Source: Mucilaginibacter rigui (GTDB taxonomy: Bacteria > Bacteroidota > Bacteroidia > Sphingobacteriales > Sphingobacteriaceae). Taken from it: a stretch of DNA of 64,000 bases. Location: positions 868,001 to 932,000 of the forward strand of contig NZ_JACWMW010000001.1 of assembly GCF_014773275.1 (NCBI RefSeq), given 5' to 3'. How positions within the stretch are numbered: the stretch's first letter is position 1; each line of letters opens with the position of its first letter. Positions 34,063 through 42,615 of the stretch are shown piece by piece. Made by a program: the position numbers and the translations under genes. The notes below the pieces were generated by a model. That model searched no databases and had not been told where the DNA came from. It saw nothing but the letters and a program-made list of their open reading frames with translations.

Positions 34063-35661
34063 TTAGTCTGTTTTTTTACTAACAGTAGTATCGGGCATGT
34101 TTTGTAATAAGCAAAAATTTGTGTAGAAATTTTTATCAGTTGCGGCAAACTGAAAAGATGCCCCGTAAAAGTTCTTCCAGGATAATGAATTGTTTTTATA
34201 GGCAAAATAAAAATCATCTTTTAAACCGTCCCTTAAAATCTGCTGCGCGTTTTTAAAGTGGATAAAAAAGGCAACGTTCCCTCTTTCGGCAAGTAAGTTA
34301 TCAAACTTTATGTACTGTTCAGTCTTGTTTAAAAACTTGCGGTTCATATAAGTATCGTTATAACTTTCCAGTTCTTTTACGCTGTTGGCCAGCACCAGGT
34401 AGTTATCAATTATGCGGAAGTATGGCCTTTTAAACGCGTTAAAAGCGTCGCCCAGTAAAAAGAAGGGCAGCTTGGTATAATTAAACTGGCCAACGTCATC
34501 GGTTATCATGCCGCTTATATTGGCCATAAATGGGCGTAGTTTTGAGCCATTCTTTACGTTAATAATCGCTATTTTTTCCTGGTAACGAGTAGTAACGACA
34601 GCAAATTCATTGCCCAATAATTGGGTAAACTCATGTATCAGGTTAATGCCTGTTTCTGCTTTTATTTTGGCAAACAGCGCGTCTTTTTCGGTTTTTAAAC
34701 CTGCCCTTGTTTGAAAGTCGGTAAGGTCTGTAGTAAAACCTGCGGGGTTTGATACAGCCATGCTTAAAGCATAAGCGGTTGTAGAGGGGAATAGGTCTTT
34801 AAGTATATTTGTTACCGGCTGTTGGTTGGTAAATACATTCAAATAGGTGCCCCGCTTATCTCGTTGTATATTGGTGTAACCGTTAAACATAACGGCATCA
34901 TTCTTAAAATTAAGGTTTAGGGCTGCCAGGGCGGGTAATATTCTGAAGGGTTTAAATATATCGGTGTTGCTGTTTTTAAATATTTGAGTGAACAACGGCC
35001 CAAGGTGTTCGTAATTAATATACAAATTAGCCAGCGAGTTTGAGTTTTGCTGATCCGGCAGCAGCATAAACGCTTGTTTCTCGCGGTCGGGCTTGTAGTT
35101 GGCGTTTTGGGTGATCAGGTCTTTTGAAAAGCTGCCTGAAAATATATTACCATCAATATTGATCAGGTAAAAACGCTTTTTTAATGAGTTGAAATAAATA
35201 TTATAGCCTTTCTTTTCGCCAATTTGCAGCGGGGTTATTAATAGCCCGGTATTTTTTTGTTTGGCTAATTGGTCAAACTCGGTAAGGTCAACATCCTTTC
35301 CGGCTGATGCTGTAAGCAGTAGTTCAACCTGGTTACTTTGCGATGGATGTATCGAGACAAACACGTTGCGGGCGGTAAAAAATGACAGCAGCGCCGGGTT
35401 GTTGAAAAGTACGTTTCTCACGGTATCCAGGTCGGTTATTACCTGCTCGCCAATAAGGTTAGTAAGCAAGGAATTGCCCGCGTATATATCGTAAAAACTC
35501 TTCTCGTTGGTAAATTCAAACACCACGGCGGCATTATCCGGGATGGTGCGGATAACATTACCCGCATGGGTCCCCGAGGTATTTAAGTTTTTAAAATACT
35601 TAACGGTTATTAATGCCGTTGCGGCAACTAAAACTAAAGTAATAATTATCAGTCGTTTCAT
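34063..35661 (-). CDS. Membrane-anchored hypothetical protein, 532 aa
   Basis: Protein of 532 aa from the ATG at 35661, which precedes the single N-terminal TM anchor MKRLIIITLVLVAATALITV; fourteen extra upstream codons are unlikely to be used. The long extracytoplasmic part starts NVIRTIPDNAAVVFEFTNEK and includes repeated hydrophobic/beta segments and KNNSLSWKNFYGASFQFAAT near the end. The pattern recalls DUF3352-type proteins, but I cannot assign the family firmly. It is transcribed toward the DUF5723 gene with a 117-base gap, so the two may form an envelope pair. Confidence 0.75.
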   Translation of the reverse strand: MKRLIIITLVLVAATALITVKYFKNLNTSGTHAGNVIRTIPDNAAVVFEFTNEKSFYDIYAGNSLLTNLIGEQVITDLDTVRNVLFNNPALLSFFTARNVFVSIHPSQSNQVELLLTASAGKDVDLTEFDQLAKQKNTGLLITPLQIGEKKGYNIYFNSLKKRFYLINIDGNIFSGSFSKDLITQNANYKPDREKQAFMLLPDQQNSNSLANLYINYEHLGPLFTQIFKNSNTDIFKPFRILPALAALNLNFKNDAVMFNGYTNIQRDKRGTYLNVFTNQQPVTNILKDLFPSTTAYALSMAVSNPAGFTTDLTDFQTRAGLKTEKDALFAKIKAETGINLIHEFTQLLGNEFAVVTTRYQEKIAIINVKNGSKLRPFMANISGMITDDVGQFNYTKLPFFLLGDAFNAFKRPYFRIIDNYLVLANSVKELESYNDTYMNRKFLNKTEQYIKFDNLLAERGNVAFFIHFKNAQQILRDGLKDDFYFAYKNNSLSWKNFYGASFQFAATDKNFYTNFCLLQNMPDTTVSKKTD

Positions 35662-35747
35662 TCTGGGTTTGCGTGTGCAATTTAGAATTTTACCGTACCA
35701 CAATAAAGTAATACTTTCATTTGGTTAACTTAGCCTTTTATATCTGC

Positions 35748-36134
35748 ATGAACAAACAAATAATTATTACAGCATCGCTTTTTGGCGCGCTGGCCGTTAT
35801 TGCCGGTGCTTTTGGCGCCCATGCCTTAAAGGCTTCTTTATCTCCTTATCAATTAGAAGTTTGGCAAACAGGTGTGCAATACCAGTTTTACCATGTATTC
35901 GCGCTGTTGTTCCTGTCTACCTTTACCCGCTTTAAAAACAAGGTTATTGTAAGTACTTATTACCTGTTTACCTTTGGTATTGTTTTGTTCTCGGGGTCGC
36001 TTTATTTATTAGCCTGCCGCGATCTGATCAATATGCCGGGTTTAGCAGTACTGGGCCCCGTTACACCAATAGGCGGTTTGCTGTTCATTACAGGATGGAT
36101 ATTTTTAGCTTTTGCTGCTTTCAGAAACAAATAA
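35748..36134 (+). CDS. DUF423 (YgdD-like) small membrane protein
   Basis: Inner-membrane protein of 128 aa from the ATG at 35748; the frame extends nine codons upstream without a better start. It has four hydrophobic segments and the DUF423 signature FGALAVIAGAFGAHALKASL, then QTGVQYQFYHVFALLFL and LFSGSLYLLAC, with GPVTPIGGLLFITGWIFLA. Role is not established. It is 6 bases upstream of priA, so co-transcription is likely. Confidence 0.9.
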   Translation: MNKQIIITASLFGALAVIAGAFGAHALKASLSPYQLEVWQTGVQYQFYHVFALLFLSTFTRFKNKVIVSTYYLFTFGIVLFSGSLYLLACRDLINMPGLAVLGPVTPIGGLLFITGWIFLAFAAFRNK

Positions 36135-36140
36135 ACACGG

Positions 36141-38630
36141 ATGTTAGAATTTACCGAAGGCTCGTCGGCTACGCGTAAAACACTTTTTGTTGAAGTGATA
36201 TTACCGCTGGCTATAAGCCGCAACTACACTTACCGGGTTCCTTACGAACTTAATAATGCCATTGCTGTTGGCAAACGGGTAGTGGTGCAGTTTGGTAAAA
36301 GTAAACTCTATACAGCAGTTGTATCAGTTATAACGGAGCACGCGCCCGAAAAGTACGAAGCCAAATACATCATAGATATACTGGACGAGCAGCCCGTAGT
36401 TACCCAGCGCCAGCTGCAGTTTTGGAAATGGCTGGCCGAGTACTATATGTGTAACGAAGGCGAAGTGATGAACGCCGCCCTGCCATCGGCCCTTAAGCTG
36501 GCCAGCGAAACCAGGGTGATGCTTAATAAGGATTTTGCCTATGATAAGGCAAGCCTTAGCGATAAGGAATACCTGATAACCGAAGCGCTTGATATACAGC
36601 CCGAACTAACCATTAGCGATATAGCCAAGCTGCTTGGGCAAAAAACGGTGATGCCGATTCTTAAATCACTGTTCGAGAAAAATATTGTTACGATATCTGA
36701 AGAAGTGAGCGAGCGTTATAAGCCCCGTAAGCGCACCTTCCTTACACTTAACCCTGCGTATCATAACCAGGATAACCTTCGGGAACTATTCAATATACTT
36801 GAGAAACGCGCTCCAAAACAGGCCGACGCGGTACTGGCCTTTATTAAATTATCGCGCAGGCAAAAGGCTGTTGCCAAAAATGAGTTGATAGAAGAGAGTG
36901 GTTCGGGAGATTCCAGTATCAAGTCCCTTATTGAAAAAGATATTTTTATTGCCGAGGACAGGAATGTTAGTCGCCTGGGTTATGACGAAGACGATGACCA
37001 GTTAAGCAATTTTATACTAAGCGAAGCACAGGAAATTGCACTTTCTGATGTGCAGGCACAATTAAAAGAAAAAGATGTGGTGTTGCTGCATGGGGTAACC
37101 TCGTCCGGCAAAACGCAGATCTATATAAAACTGATAGAAGAGATGGTAGCCACCGGAAGGCAGGTGCTTTACCTGTTGCCCGAGATAGCACTTACTACAC
37201 ATATTATTGAGCGTCTACGTGTTTATTTTGGCGGCACCATTGGTGTTTATCATTCGCGCTTTAATGATAACGAGCGGGTAGAGGTTTGGCAAAAAGTGCT
37301 GAACAACGAATATAAAGTAGTGCTTGGCGCACGCTCGTCGGTATTCTTACCTTTTACCGACCTGGGGCTGATCATTGTAGATGAAGAGCACGAAACATCC
37401 TACAAACAATTTGACCCGGCGCCACGCTATAACGCACGTGACGCGGCTATTTACCTGGCCAATATTTATAAAGGTAAAGTGCTGCTGGGTTCGGCTACAC
37501 CATCGTTCGAGACCTATTATAATGCACGTGTACATAAGTATGGCTTTGTTGAACTAACGGAACGTTACGGCGGTGTGCAATTACCATTAATAGAAGTGGT
37601 AAGCATATCTGAAGAAACCAAACGCAAAACAATGCAATCGCACTTTAGTAGTGTGCTGATGCAGGATATGCAGCTGGCGCTTAATAATAAGGAGCAGATC
37701 ATCCTGTTCCAAAACCGCCGTGGTTATGCCCCCGTGCTAATGTGCAAGGTATGCGCTTATACCCCAAAATGTATTAATTGCGATGTTAGCCTTACTTATC
37801 ACAAACATACCCACAAGCTGCATTGTCATTATTGCGGATATAAAGAAGATTCGCCAACCATTTGCCCGGCCTGTGGCTCAACCCATTTAGAATATAAAGG
37901 TTTTGGTACCGAGAAGGTAGAAGATGAGCTATCCGTACTGTTGCCGGATGTTCGGCTTGCGCGTATGGATCTGGATACTACGCGTTCCCGTAATTCGCTG
38001 CAAACTATCCTGAATAACCTGGAAGAAAAGAAAATAGATATTTTAATAGGCACCCAAATGGTGGCCAAGGGGCTCGATTTTGCCGATGTAACCGTAATAG
38101 GTATCATTAACGCCGATAGCCTTTTAAAATATCCCGATTATCGTGCTAACGAGCGCAGTTACCAGATGCTTGCCCAGGTAAGCGGCAGGGCAGGGCGAAG
38201 GGGTAAACAGGGCAAGGTGGTGATACAAACTTATGACCCTAACCACCGGGTAATAAAACAGGTGATTGAAAATGATTATACCGACCTGTACTTTACCGAA
38301 ATGGAAGAGCGTAAGAGCTTTAAATACCCCCCATACTTCCGCATCATCAGTATGGATGTGAAGCACCGAAACCCTGAGATATTGTATAACCAGGCCGAGT
38401 ACCTTGCCAACGAACTGCGCAAGCATTTCGGCGACCGCGTTATAGGCCCCGAAGCGCCACTTATAAACCGTATCCGCAACTACTACATTAAATCTATCAT
38501 GCTTAAGTTTGAGCGAGATACCATTTCTATCGTAAAGGCAAAAGCTATCATCAGGGATGTGATCACTCAGTTCCAAACAACTAAACTAAGTAAGGGTAGC
38601 ATTATTCAGCCCGATGTTGACCCCTATTAG
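36141..38630 (+). CDS. priA: Primosomal replication-restart helicase PriA
   Basis: 3'-5' DNA helicase, 829 aa, that reloads the replisome at stalled forks. N-terminal DNA-binding domain (RNYTYRVPYELNNAIAVGKR), Walker A GVTSSGKTQ, DEEH box in IIVDEEHETSYKQ, and GSATPSFET (motif III). The zinc-binding insert has the eight-cysteine pattern CKVCAYTPKCINC...CHYCG...CPACGS. C-terminal motifs are GTQMVAKGLDFADVTVIGI and QVSGRAGRRGKQGKVVIQT. It is complete and slightly longer than E. coli PriA, as usual in Bacteroidota. It follows the DUF423 gene by 6 bases. Confidence 0.96.
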   Translation: MLEFTEGSSATRKTLFVEVILPLAISRNYTYRVPYELNNAIAVGKRVVVQFGKSKLYTAVVSVITEHAPEKYEAKYIIDILDEQPVVTQRQLQFWKWLAEYYMCNEGEVMNAALPSALKLASETRVMLNKDFAYDKASLSDKEYLITEALDIQPELTISDIAKLLGQKTVMPILKSLFEKNIVTISEEVSERYKPRKRTFLTLNPAYHNQDNLRELFNILEKRAPKQADAVLAFIKLSRRQKAVAKNELIEESGSGDSSIKSLIEKDIFIAEDRNVSRLGYDEDDDQLSNFILSEAQEIALSDVQAQLKEKDVVLLHGVTSSGKTQIYIKLIEEMVATGRQVLYLLPEIALTTHIIERLRVYFGGTIGVYHSRFNDNERVEVWQKVLNNEYKVVLGARSSVFLPFTDLGLIIVDEEHETSYKQFDPAPRYNARDAAIYLANIYKGKVLLGSATPSFETYYNARVHKYGFVELTERYGGVQLPLIEVVSISEETKRKTMQSHFSSVLMQDMQLALNNKEQIILFQNRRGYAPVLMCKVCAYTPKCINCDVSLTYHKHTHKLHCHYCGYKEDSPTICPACGSTHLEYKGFGTEKVEDELSVLLPDVRLARMDLDTTRSRNSLQTILNNLEEKKIDILIGTQMVAKGLDFADVTVIGIINADSLLKYPDYRANERSYQMLAQVSGRAGRRGKQGKVVIQTYDPNHRVIKQVIENDYTDLYFTEMEERKSFKYPPYFRIISMDVKHRNPEILYNQAEYLANELRKHFGDRVIGPEAPLINRIRNYYIKSIMLKFERDTISIVKAKAIIRDVITQFQTTKLSKGSIIQPDVDPY

Positions 38631-39210
38631 GAATAATTAAGGTGTTTTTACAAAACTACCCGCCGGTAATTCTATTAAGTATTTTTTTTAGGTTGAATAA
38701 TATGTATGAAATATATTGTTTAATAATTATGCAGGGTAACCATAGGTTTCTAAATTCTCTTTACCGTTAAATGTGGTGTGTTGCAGGGTACACAAAAATA
38801 CCCACTTCTGGGTATTTTATGTATTTGAATATACTACGGGAAGTAAATAATTTATATTTATCGCAACTTAAGCCCTTAAATATGAAACTATTGTCGCAGT
38901 TTTTTATGGCTCTTTTCCGGCCGCCATCGTTATCGTGTTTACACATTGCACAACCTCAAAGCAACCGTAAGCAATACATCTTAAAAAGATAATCCGCGCA
39001 TTTATTTATTAATATAAACCAGTTATAAAAACTGTAATAAACAAATATTGCCTGTATTTTTCATATTTATCCGGGTTAAAACACCCTAAATAAACGAGGT
39101 TATAACTCGGGTTGGCAAAATAAATAGCATCTACTTTTAAAGTTGATAATTAACCCAAAATACATAGTTAAACAAACCTGATAAGACACTTAAACTACAC
39201 TCACGACATC
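38631..39210. other. Long AT-rich intergenic region before the five-gene operon
   Basis: A 580-base gap. It contains one hairpin (38795-38818) and otherwise low-complexity AT-rich sequence. Short frames, such as a 36-codon one from 38881, lack coding character. A near -7 box, TACTTTTA, lies at about 39132, 72 bases before the operon's first ATG, and may serve it. Confidence 0.45.
38795..38820 (+). terminator. Hairpin downstream of priA
   Basis: Stem AAAATACCCA / TGGGTATTTT with a four-base loop, 165 bases after the priA stop. It is short of a T-run, so a terminator role is plausible but not certain. Confidence 0.45.
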
Positions 39211-40575
39211 ATGAAACAAACAACTAAACTAACCATTATACTTAACCTGTTTTTAGGTTTAAGTACGGCGGTAAATGCCCAAACACCTGCGGCAACAGAT
39301 CAGCACCCTGAGCTGAAATACCGCAGAAGCTCGTTACACCTCATCCTGCTGGAGTCGGAAGATTTCCCGAGAAAAGAAGTGGTAATGAAAGCTTATCATG
39401 AGGCTCCGTTTCCAGATAAATATAACAACCATAGTATATCTACGATATCTGTCGACCCGTCATCATATGTACTTACAGATGCTGAAAAAGTAGCTGCAGG
39501 GACAAAAAAGAGCGGTATGGGTAACCTTGGAGCAAGCATGTTATCGGGCGTTACGGCGGGCATTGTAGATAAAGACGCTTCAGATATGCCTTTTATAACA
39601 GGCAAAATTGTAAAGGATAAAAAGATAGCGAATCAGCTGGTAGCCAAATGGTTTAACAGGCAGCCCGATGGCAGCTTTGATATGAAGCTTATTGGCGAAC
39701 GCGGTTCGTACGATGCTACCGAAATGCAGGCCAATATAGCCAAAGGCAGCGCAAGGGGCACAGCGTCATTGTCTGACGCTGGTGAAGAACTGATCAAAAA
39801 CACCTTTGTGGTTTTAACCAAACTAAAATTTGTAAGTAATGAGCCTATTGCCGCTGCAATTAGGGAAGTTGCAAAGCTTAAGGCTAATAACTTGCCGGCC
39901 TTATTCCAACCTGCTGCTTACAAGGTACTTGATATTGCCTATAACAAAGCGAAAGAAGGTTATTCGGTATGGACAACCTCATATCTGTATCGGCTGAAAT
40001 GGAACGACTCTATCGCGTCTGTTTTTTATAATGATATGTGGATAGATAAAAGCGCTAAGATCGACAAGAAAAGAAAAGAAGCTTTTGATAATAACAATTT
40101 GTTTGAGTTGGAATATATAGGCAGCGAAAAATCTAGCAGCCTGGTTACTTTTTCGCTTAAAGAGACCCGTACCGAAGACCAGATAGTTGAACTGGCTACT
40201 GTACGTAATGTTGAGCACGTTTTTGCCAAACTGCAAAAGGCCTACGAAGTATTTAAACCAAAAACACCAATCTATTCCGGCGACCCGGTTACCGCTAAAA
40301 TTGGTATGAAGGAAGGCCTGGAAGGCGGCGAGAAATTCGAGGTGCTTGAGCAAACGGTCGACCCCAAAACCGGACTTACCACTTATGTAAAAAAGGGTAC
40401 CGTAACGGTTGATAAAAAACAGATATGGGATAACCGCTTTAACGCCGGCGAAGAAGTATCTGCAAATGATAAAGACGATAAAAAGAAAGATAAGGATAAA
40501 CCAGCAATTGACCGTACTTACTTTAAAGGTGGTGGTAAATTTTACGCAGGTATGCTGTTAAGGCAAGTAAAGTAA
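39211..40575 (+). CDS. Exported protein of unknown function, first gene of five-gene operon
   Basis: A 454-aa protein with signal peptide (MKQTTKLTIILNLFLGLSTAVNAQ). The mature part starts with ELKYRRSSLHLILLESEDFP, has a central Gly/Ala stretch (GNLGASMLSGVTAGIVDKDA), a DMKLIGERGSYDATEMQANI segment, and a lysine/aspartate-rich tail (about 420-435) before the terminal YFKGGGKFYAGMLLRQVK. No family is recognised. It is followed by four more exported-protein genes with gaps of 21, 12, 16 and 23 bases, so it heads a single transcription unit. A periplasmic or outer-membrane location is inferred from the leader. No catalytic motif is seen. Confidence 0.75.
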   Translation: MKQTTKLTIILNLFLGLSTAVNAQTPAATDQHPELKYRRSSLHLILLESEDFPRKEVVMKAYHEAPFPDKYNNHSISTISVDPSSYVLTDAEKVAAGTKKSGMGNLGASMLSGVTAGIVDKDASDMPFITGKIVKDKKIANQLVAKWFNRQPDGSFDMKLIGERGSYDATEMQANIAKGSARGTASLSDAGEELIKNTFVVLTKLKFVSNEPIAAAIREVAKLKANNLPALFQPAAYKVLDIAYNKAKEGYSVWTTSYLYRLKWNDSIASVFYNDMWIDKSAKIDKKRKEAFDNNNLFELEYIGSEKSSSLVTFSLKETRTEDQIVELATVRNVEHVFAKLQKAYEVFKPKTPIYSGDPVTAKIGMKEGLEGGEKFEVLEQTVDPKTGLTTYVKKGTVTVDKKQIWDNRFNAGEEVSANDKDDKKKDKDKPAIDRTYFKGGGKFYAGMLLRQVK

Positions 40576-40596
40576 ACATCAAATTAAATACACATA

Positions 40597-41118
40597 ATGA
40601 AAAAGCATACTACAATTTGGGTAATACTAATGCTGATGATAACGGGTTTTTCATCGGTTGTTAGCGCGCAAACAAATAAAAAGGCAAATGAGGATACCGA
40701 GGCCTGGAGATATGAGCTGGAAGTAGCAGGCACCGGTGTGCAGGGTACTTACCTTTTAAAGGTGTGGTCGTACTCAAAAAAGCCGAATGTGGCTATTGAG
40801 CAGGCTAAAAAGAATGCCGTGCATGGCATCATATTTAAAGGTTTTGCCGGCGATCAGGGTATTTTGGGTAAACCACCGCTAACTACCAACTCAAATTTAG
40901 AGCAGGAGAAGGATGAATGGTTCAAAGATTTTTTTGCCGACGGTGGCAAGTATATGAAGTTTGTATCGCTTGCAAGTGATGGCGCCGTGGCTGCCGAAGA
41001 CCGGATGAAGGTTGGCAAGCAATATAAAATAGGCGTGCTGGTATCTGTTAACGTAGCCCTTCTGCGTAAGGACCTGGAGGATGCCGGGATCATTAAATCA
41101 TTAAACGCGGGCTTTTAA
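40597..41118 (+). CDS. Exported protein of unknown function, LPP20/FlgT-like, second gene of operon
   Basis: A 173-aa protein with signal peptide (about 1-25, ending VVSAQ). The mature part reads WRYELEVAGTGVQGTYLLKV and contains AIEQAKKNAVHGIIFKGFAG, a pattern of the kind seen in LPP20/FlgT-type small envelope domains. It is clearly related to the next gene product: both share the AIE(Q/E)AKK block, a DxFF/RFF block and a final ...L(K/R)...G(I)I...N segment. No lipobox is seen, unlike its neighbour. Function unknown. Confidence 0.72.
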   Translation: MKKHTTIWVILMLMITGFSSVVSAQTNKKANEDTEAWRYELEVAGTGVQGTYLLKVWSYSKKPNVAIEQAKKNAVHGIIFKGFAGDQGILGKPPLTTNSNLEQEKDEWFKDFFADGGKYMKFVSLASDGAVAAEDRMKVGKQYKIGVLVSVNVALLRKDLEDAGIIKSLNAGF

Positions 41119-41130
41119 ACATCAATCATC

Positions 41131-41616
41131 ATGAAGAAAAAATTACTTTATATAAGTTTTGTAGCGGTGGTTATAATTAGCAGCTGCGCCGAGCAAAAGC
41201 AGTTGAACAGTAGCTATACCTATAAAACAGAATGCCTGGGTGTTGAGTTTGATGGGGCGCAAAAAGTAGTTGCCTACTCAGGCAACCGTAACCGCGAGGA
41301 TGCTATTGAAGAAGCCAAAAAGGTTGCCATACGCGAAGTTTTGTTTAATGGCCTGCGCGAAGGCAAACCCGATTGTGATGTTAAACCAATACTGAACGAG
41401 GCTAATGCTTATACCAACCACGAAGAGTATTTTATTCGCTTCTTTAACTCCGAGTATAAAAAATATGCGCTTTATATAGAGGAACGCGCAGGGCAAAAGG
41501 CTAAACAACAGCAAAAGGTTAAAGATGTAGCCCAAAGTACCGGCTACGTGCTGAAAATAAACAGGCCCGGGCTGAAAAATAAAATGATAGCCGACGGCAT
41601 CCTGATAAATCAATAA
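41131..41616 (+). CDS. Lipoprotein of unknown function, LPP20/FlgT-like, third gene of operon
   Basis: A 161-aa probable lipoprotein: leader MKKKLLYISFVAVVIISSCA with lipobox ISSC (Cys19). The mature protein reads YKTECLGVEFDGAQKVVAYS and AIEEAKKVAIREVLFNGLRE, then YKKYALYIEERAGQKAKQQQ. It is a diverged paralog of the preceding gene product and adds membrane anchoring. It lies 12 bases after that gene. Function unknown; a scaffold or sensor of an envelope complex is possible. Confidence 0.75.
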   Translation: MKKKLLYISFVAVVIISSCAEQKQLNSSYTYKTECLGVEFDGAQKVVAYSGNRNREDAIEEAKKVAIREVLFNGLREGKPDCDVKPILNEANAYTNHEEYFIRFFNSEYKKYALYIEERAGQKAKQQQKVKDVAQSTGYVLKINRPGLKNKMIADGILINQ

Positions 41617-41632
41617 CATTCAATCCTAATCA

Positions 41633-42592
41633 ATGAAACGACAGATAATGAAGATAGCTCTTGTATCATTAATGGTACTGGGAGCAATAACAGCAGGGTT
41701 TTCGCAGGCAAAAAAGCCAACCCTAATGGTGGTGCCAAGCGATGTATGGTGTAATACTAATGGTTATATGCAGGTGTATGATGATCAGGGCACCAAGGTA
41801 AAGATCCCCGATTATAAAAGGGCGTTCCAGGAAAATAGCGACCTGCTGGCGGTGATCAGTAAGATAAACGGTATGATGGCCGAGCGTGGTTTCCCGCTAA
41901 AAAATATGGAATCGGTTATTAAAACGCTGGAGTCTGAACGTGCCGAGAATGCTATCCTTACCTCAAAAAGTGGTGCGGGTGTATCAGAAAGCCCAATGGA
42001 TAAGCTTAAGAAAACAGCCAAAGCCGATATCATCATCCAGTTAACCTGGGATGTGTTAAAAACCGGTCCCAAAAAGTCGGTACGTTTTACTATGCAGGGG
42101 ATTGATGCTTATAGTGATAAGGAAGTAGCCACAGCAGGCGGTACAGGTAATCCATCATTTTCGGCAGAGACCGCTGTTTTACTGGAAGAAGCCGTTGCCG
42201 ATAAGGTAGATAACTTTAATGTGGGCCTGCAAAGGCATTTCGACGACTTGTTTGCGAATGGCCGCGAGATCATTATCCGCATCAAAAAGTTCGATTCGTG
42301 GAAAAACGACCTGGAAACAGAGTACGGTGGCAAAGAGCTAAATGTAGTTATTGAAGACTGGGTTCGTGCCAACTCCCTGAAAGGCCGTTTCAGCAATAGC
42401 GATGCGACCGAAAATATGATGTTGTTTGAGCAGGTGCGCATCCCATTGTATGATGCAAACGGTAACGCAATAGATGCGCGGGGATTTGCCCGTGGATTGC
42501 AAAAGTTCCTTGCGGCGGCGCCATACTCTATTGTAAACAAGCTTACAGCTAAAGGCCTTGGCCAGGCGGTGATAGTACTGGGCGAGAAGTAA
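41633..42592 (+). CDS. Exported DUF6175-like protein, fourth gene of operon
   Basis: A 319-aa protein whose leader MKIALVSLMVLGAITAGFSQ starts at an internal ATG at 41648 (residue 6); the 41633 ATG is also possible. The mature part begins KKPTLMVVPSDVWCNTNGYM, which I recall as typical of DUF6175, and includes AKADIIIQLTWDVLKTGPKK, VRFTMQGIDAYSDKEVATAG, and a C-terminal LTAKGLGQAVIVLGEK. The alternating segments resemble the TolB-N/CsgG/LpoB type of fold, which is inference. Family assignment is from memory. Confidence 0.72.
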   Translation: MKRQIMKIALVSLMVLGAITAGFSQAKKPTLMVVPSDVWCNTNGYMQVYDDQGTKVKIPDYKRAFQENSDLLAVISKINGMMAERGFPLKNMESVIKTLESERAENAILTSKSGAGVSESPMDKLKKTAKADIIIQLTWDVLKTGPKKSVRFTMQGIDAYSDKEVATAGGTGNPSFSAETAVLLEEAVADKVDNFNVGLQRHFDDLFANGREIIIRIKKFDSWKNDLETEYGGKELNVVIEDWVRANSLKGRFSNSDATENMMLFEQVRIPLYDANGNAIDARGFARGLQKFLAAAPYSIVNKLTAKGLGQAVIVLGEK

Positions 42593-42615
42593 TAATTAAA
42601 TAAGAGACAACCAAC

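Noticed and set aside
38771-38992. 73-codon frame in the gap after priA, including a 36-codon ATG frame at 38881
   Set aside because: No coding character or family pattern; it spans a hairpin and AT-rich sequence.
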